Shown here one piece after another: positions 61,081 to 64,000 of a DNA stretch of 64,000 nt (positions within the stretch are counted from its first letter, which is position 1; each line of letters starts with the position of its first letter). The stretch spans positions 1 through 64,000 of the forward strand of contig NZ_LCTF01000003.1 of assembly GCF_001663375.1 (NCBI RefSeq), in the 5' to 3' direction. Under the pieces are notes generated by a model. That model did not search any database and was not told the DNA's origin. It saw only the letters and a list, made by a program, of their open reading frames with translations. The stretch is from Caldivirga sp. MU80. Its GTDB lineage: Archaea; Thermoproteota; Thermoprotei; Thermoproteales; Thermocladiaceae. Made by a program: the position numbers and the translations under genes.

Positions 61081-62086
61081 CCCTACTCACCGCTGCGACC
61101 TCATTAACATAGGCCCAGAATCCGTCTGGGTTATCAGTGACTTGCAATACTGCTTCAACACCATCCCTAGGATCCTTAACCTTACCAGCCACGTAGAGCG
61201 CCATAGCCGTATTGGCGCCTATGAAGTCTAGGGCAGCCTTATCAACCCCCATTAAACCCCTCCTAGCCTTCTCAATACTCTCAACTGGGCTTGAGACAAC
61301 TACGTCACGTAGGTCATGTAACCTTAGCCCCAGGTCTGAGGGTTCTATGGTGTACTTGTCCGCTGAGCCGTCCTTAACCTCATACACCGTGGTTCTCCCG
61401 AAGACCGACACCTCATCTATGCCTGGTTCACCGTGAACCAGGACTAAGTGGTCATAGCCTATGAAGCCGGCTGCCTCAGCCATCACGCTCATGATCCCTG
61501 GCTCAGAGACACCTAGGACCTGTCTCCTAACAAGACCTGGGTTGGCTAATGGGCCTATTAGGTTGAATATTGTCCTTATGCCTAGCTTTCTCCTGACAGG
61601 CATGACGTTCTTCATGGCTGGGTGGTACATTGGGGCGAAGGCGAAGGCGAACCTGTACCTATTAACCATGGCGATGGCGAGTTCTGGTTGAATGTTTATG
61701 TTAAAGCCAAGCGCCTCCAGGAAGTCGGCACTACCTGATGATGAGGACACGCTCCTGTTGCCATGCTTAAGCACCTTAACGCCCAGGTAAGCCGCCAGTA
61801 GTGCAGCCACGGTGGACACGTTCATGGTCCTTAACCCATCACCCCCCGTGCCAGCCGTGTCAACGACATAAGGGTCGTTTACGGGTATTCTTAGGCAAGT
61901 GTCCCTAAGCGCCTTAGCAAACCCAGCCACCTCCTGGGCTGCCTCACCCTTAACCCTAAGCCCCATTAGCAACGCAGCCACCTCAGCCTCACTGGTCTCC
62001 GCCCTAAGTATCATTAATGCCGCGTTGTAGGCCTCCTCAAGGCTTAACCCAATCCCCCTAGCCAGCTTCTCCAGGATGGGCCTCAC
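61067..62086 (-). CDS. trpD: Anthranilate phosphoribosyltransferase
   Basis: Joins anthranilate to PRPP. The 339 residues show VDTAGTGGDGLRTMNVSTVAALLAAYLGVKVLKHGNRSVSSSSGSADFLEALG, the PRPP-binding core, FAPMYHPAMKNVMPVRRKLGIRTIFNLIGPLANP and LVHGEPGIDEVS. The GTG start directly follows the trpB stop. Confidence 0.95.
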   Translation of the reverse strand: MRPILEKLARGIGLSLEEAYNAALMILRAETSEAEVAALLMGLRVKGEAAQEVAGFAKALRDTCLRIPVNDPYVVDTAGTGGDGLRTMNVSTVAALLAAYLGVKVLKHGNRSVSSSSGSADFLEALGFNINIQPELAIAMVNRYRFAFAFAPMYHPAMKNVMPVRRKLGIRTIFNLIGPLANPGLVRRQVLGVSEPGIMSVMAEAAGFIGYDHLVLVHGEPGIDEVSVFGRTTVYEVKDGSADKYTIEPSDLGLRLHDLRDVVVSSPVESIEKARRGLMGVDKAALDFIGANTAMALYVAGKVKDPRDGVEAVLQVTDNPDGFWAYVNEVAAVSRGGSA

Positions 62087-63331
62087 TCAACTCACCCTCT
62101 CGTAGGCGTCTGGGTCAAGTAACCCATGGCCAGATAGGTTGAACAATATCACACTTCCCTTAGGCATTCTCCTCGCCTCATCGATAACCGCCCTTATTGC
62201 GTGGGAGGACTCTGGGGCGGGTACAATACCCTCACTCCTCGCAAACATCACACCGGCCTCAAGCGCCTCCTCCTGCGTGTAGGCCCTAGCCTCAACGATA
62301 CCCTCCCTAACCAGTAGTGATAGGCTTGGGGCCGCCCCATGGTACCTTAACCCGGCGGCGTGGCTTGGGGGTGGTACGTAGTTGTGTCCAAGGGTCAGCA
62401 TCCTTATCATTGGCAGTAACCCCCCTGAATCCGGGAAGTCGTACTCGTACCTACCCTGGGTCAACTTGGGGGCCGCCTTAGACTCAACGGCTAGGAACCT
62501 AGTCCCCTCGAAGCCCTCACCCCTCAGCTTAGCCCCTATGAATGGGTACGTTAACCCCGCGAAGTTGCTGCCACCACCAACGCAGCCAACCACTAGGTCA
62601 GGCTCCTCCGGGATTTGCTCAATGGCCTCCTGCCCAATCACCGTCTGGTGCATTAGGACAAATTCAAGAACACTACCCGGTATGTACCTCCTACCCTCAC
62701 CCTGAAGCGTGTAGTCAATGGCCTCGCTTATGGCTAGGCCAAGGCTACCTGGGTGGTTTGGGTTAGCCTTAAGGGCCTCAATGCCGTACTTAGTAACCTC
62801 GCTTGGGCTTGGGTAGACCGTGGCCCCGTAGGTCCTCATGAAGAGGACCCTCTGCCTCTTACTCATGAAGGAGCTCTTAGTCATGAATACTGTTGCCTTA
62901 ACCCCAATTAGGGCTGCCGCTATTGAAACGGCTAAGCCCCACTGTCCAGCCCCAGTCTCAGTGGCAACTTCCTTAGCCCCATCCCTAAACGCATAGTAAA
63001 CCTGGGGGACGGCCGTATTCAACTTATGTGATCCACCTGGTAATGCACCCTCGAACTTGTAATATATCTTAACTCCATTACCAATGAGCCTCTCAAGGCC
63101 CCTAGCCCTCCTCAGTGGCGTGGGCCTACCAAGCCTTGCGTAAATGTCCCTAACCTCCTCTGGTATTGGGACGTACTGCAGCGCGGTGAACTCCTGGTGT
63201 AGGAGTTCACTGGGCATTATCCTGTTCAGTAGGGTTATCCTGGACTCACCCTCATATGGATCCATGGGTGGTGGTAGTGGTTTAGGTAGGTCAACGGCTA
63301 TGTTGTACCAGTGGGTTGGCACATTGGTCAT
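62087..63331 (-). CDS. trpB: Tryptophan synthase beta chain, TrpB2 type
   Basis: A PLP enzyme making tryptophan from indole (or indole-phosphate) and serine. The PLP lysine is in ALPGGSHKLNTA; TETGAGQWGLA, GCVGGGSNF and the C-terminal SGHG block are present. The long N-terminal segment (WYNIAVDLPKPLPPPMDP, then PSELLHQE) marks the TrpB2 subgroup, which in many archaea works with or without TrpA. The ATG at 63331 overlaps the trpA stop (ATGA) with GGGGTGG 7 nt upstream; the frame is open to 63352. Confidence 0.93.
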   Translation of the reverse strand: MTNVPTHWYNIAVDLPKPLPPPMDPYEGESRITLLNRIMPSELLHQEFTALQYVPIPEEVRDIYARLGRPTPLRRARGLERLIGNGVKIYYKFEGALPGGSHKLNTAVPQVYYAFRDGAKEVATETGAGQWGLAVSIAAALIGVKATVFMTKSSFMSKRQRVLFMRTYGATVYPSPSEVTKYGIEALKANPNHPGSLGLAISEAIDYTLQGEGRRYIPGSVLEFVLMHQTVIGQEAIEQIPEEPDLVVGCVGGGSNFAGLTYPFIGAKLRGEGFEGTRFLAVESKAAPKLTQGRYEYDFPDSGGLLPMIRMLTLGHNYVPPPSHAAGLRYHGAAPSLSLLVREGIVEARAYTQEEALEAGVMFARSEGIVPAPESSHAIRAVIDEARRMPKGSVILFNLSGHGLLDPDAYERVS

Positions 63332-64000
63332 GGTAAACCACCCCTCAGCCACTTGAGGAGGCTTAGAGCCGACTCAAGGTTACTCATCCTTTGAATGAAG
63401 GCTGTCCCAACCACAACCCCATCAGCCCCAGCCTTAATGAGCGACTTAACCATATCAGGGTTATTCACGGCGAAGCCAACAACTAGGAACGTATCACCAA
63501 TAATGCCCCTAATCGTTGTAACGTTCTGCTCAACGTAGATAGGTAGCTTAATGCCCGTGGCCGCGTATAGGCCTAGGTAGATGAATAGTGGGTTATATTC
63601 ACTGAGTCTCTTAACCAACTTGTAGGGTGTCTTGCTTGATATGAAGAAGCTTGGCCTCAACCCATTACTCACCATAACCTCAACATACCTATCGATTAAT
63701 TCAGGGTAGTCGAATATTAGGTCAGGGAAGAGTATGGACACGGCATTAACAGACCTAGCCACTGATGCAGTCTCGTTAAGCGAATCAACGTAATCAGCCA
63801 CGTAACCCATTAGGACCGGCACCCTACTATACCTACCGTAGTCATCAACAACTTTAACAGCCTCAAGACCCTTAAGCTCGGCGCCGTGGTGCGTAACCCT
63901 AATAACGGGGCCATCGTACTTAGGGTTACCAGTGGGTATGCCTATTTCAAGGAAGTCCACGAGTCCCCTTACACCATTAAGGACCTCTATGAAATGCCTA
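63328..64000 (-). CDS. trpA: Tryptophan synthase alpha chain, N-terminus outside window
   Basis: A TIM-barrel lyase cutting indole-3-glycerol phosphate. VDFLEIGIPTGNPKYDGPVIR carries the first catalytic Glu region. Later blocks, VPVLMGYV, VSILFPDL, FLVVGFAVNNPDMVKSLIKAGADGVVVGTAFI, match TrpA. A GTG at 63960 would give 210 residues, but the frame stays open to the window edge (RHFIEVLNGVRGL), and TrpA is usually about 240-260 residues. The gene therefore starts beyond 64000. Confidence 0.9.
   Translation of the reverse strand, partial: RHFIEVLNGVRGLVDFLEIGIPTGNPKYDGPVIRVTHHGAELKGLEAVKVVDDYGRYSRVPVLMGYVADYVDSLNETASVARSVNAVSILFPDLIFDYPELIDRYVEVMVSNGLRPSFFISSKTPYKLVKRLSEYNPLFIYLGLYAATGIKLPIYVEQNVTTIRGIIGDTFLVVGFAVNNPDMVKSLIKAGADGVVVGTAFIQRMSNLESALSLLKWLRGGLP

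Noticed and set aside
63328-63960. A short, 210-residue trpA starting at GTG 63960
   Set aside because: The frame continues in TrpA-like sequence to the window edge, so the shortness is only a window effect.
1-64000. CRISPR arrays and split or intron-bearing tRNAs
   Set aside because: I looked for regularly spaced repeats and for isolated T arms or acceptor halves in the gaps and found none; the three tRNAs are all contiguous.

Overview
The window is a gene-dense, mostly ordinary chromosomal segment of a hyperthermophilic crenarchaeon, most likely a Thermoproteales member of the Caldivirga/Vulcanisaeta/Thermocladium kind. The basis is a split RNA polymerase large subunit (rpoA1/rpoA2), a gins23-mcm replication pair, deoxyhypusine synthase, Nep1, TiaS, archaeal adenylate kinase, XPD helicase, a Thermoproteus-type non-phosphorylating GAPDH and tRNA genes with encoded CCA. 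Many genes have a TATA-like box 24-31 nt upstream of the start codon, so many mRNAs are probably leaderless. I used that spacing to choose several starts. Genus-level assignment is inference.

Layout. 1-5 kb: end of a CDC48-type ATPase with an unusual insertion, proC with an apparent ATT start, a protein-lysine-methyltransferase-like gene fused to a winged helix, dys, and an N-glycan GlcNAc-1-P transferase. 5-9 kb: gapN, a KH-domain RNA-binding protein, a MetE-like enzyme, and a textbook C/D box sRNA that had been hidden in a spurious MetE N-terminal extension. 9-19 kb: tRNA-Leu(TAA), rps13, a nitrilase, a prenyl synthase, ppdK, rio1, a secreted protein, an aldo/keto reductase gene destroyed by a mini-insertion element, and a VKOR-like protein. 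19-31.6 kb: an amino-acid-oxidase-like flavoprotein, XPD, a second mini-element, a small NifX/MobA-like/ModE-like cluster, a CBS protein, Nep1, an ABC exporter fused to a DUF1854-like domain, a DUF354 protein, a HAD phosphatase and TiaS. 31.7-39.5 kb: dihydropteroate synthase, rpoA1-rpoA2, a DUF429 protein, a coiled-coil protein and a SUOX-type molybdoenzyme. 39.5-45.9 kb: a decayed gene, tRNA-Lys, adkA, a wHTH protein plus AAA ATPase upstream of gins23-mcm, a second candidate C/D sRNA, and an aminopropyltransferase. 46-47.8 kb: a TnpB-only IS605-type element whose tnpB carries an in-frame stop. 47.8-58.5 kb: an ABC-2 transporter, an MFS transporter, GTP-type PEP carboxykinase, an MBL hydrolase, tRNA-Leu(GAG), adenosine-specific kinase, a DegT aminotransferase and a GT-C glycosyltransferase. 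58.6-64 kb: a compact trp operon (A-B-D-F-E-G), with trpA running off the window edge.

How the genes work together. ppdK, pckG and gapN are central carbon genes around the PEP/pyruvate node and the lower glycolytic branch. dys and the aminopropyltransferase link polyamine supply to hypusination. The GlcNAc-1-P transferase, GT-C enzyme, DegT aminotransferase and DUF354 protein fit surface glycan synthesis.

The most notable observations are: (1) three related IS605-type ends, one with tnpB and two without, whose terminal hairpins show compensatory changes, with one copy having replaced part of an aldo/keto reductase gene; (2) two C/D sRNA candidates, each with a well-placed TATA-like box; (3) a roughly 100-residue insertion in the AAA lid of the CDC48 protein; (4) a wHTH-ATPase pair of unknown function next to gins23-mcm; (5) a MetE-like protein lacking a zinc-ligand cysteine. 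I saw no convincing CRISPR array or defence island.
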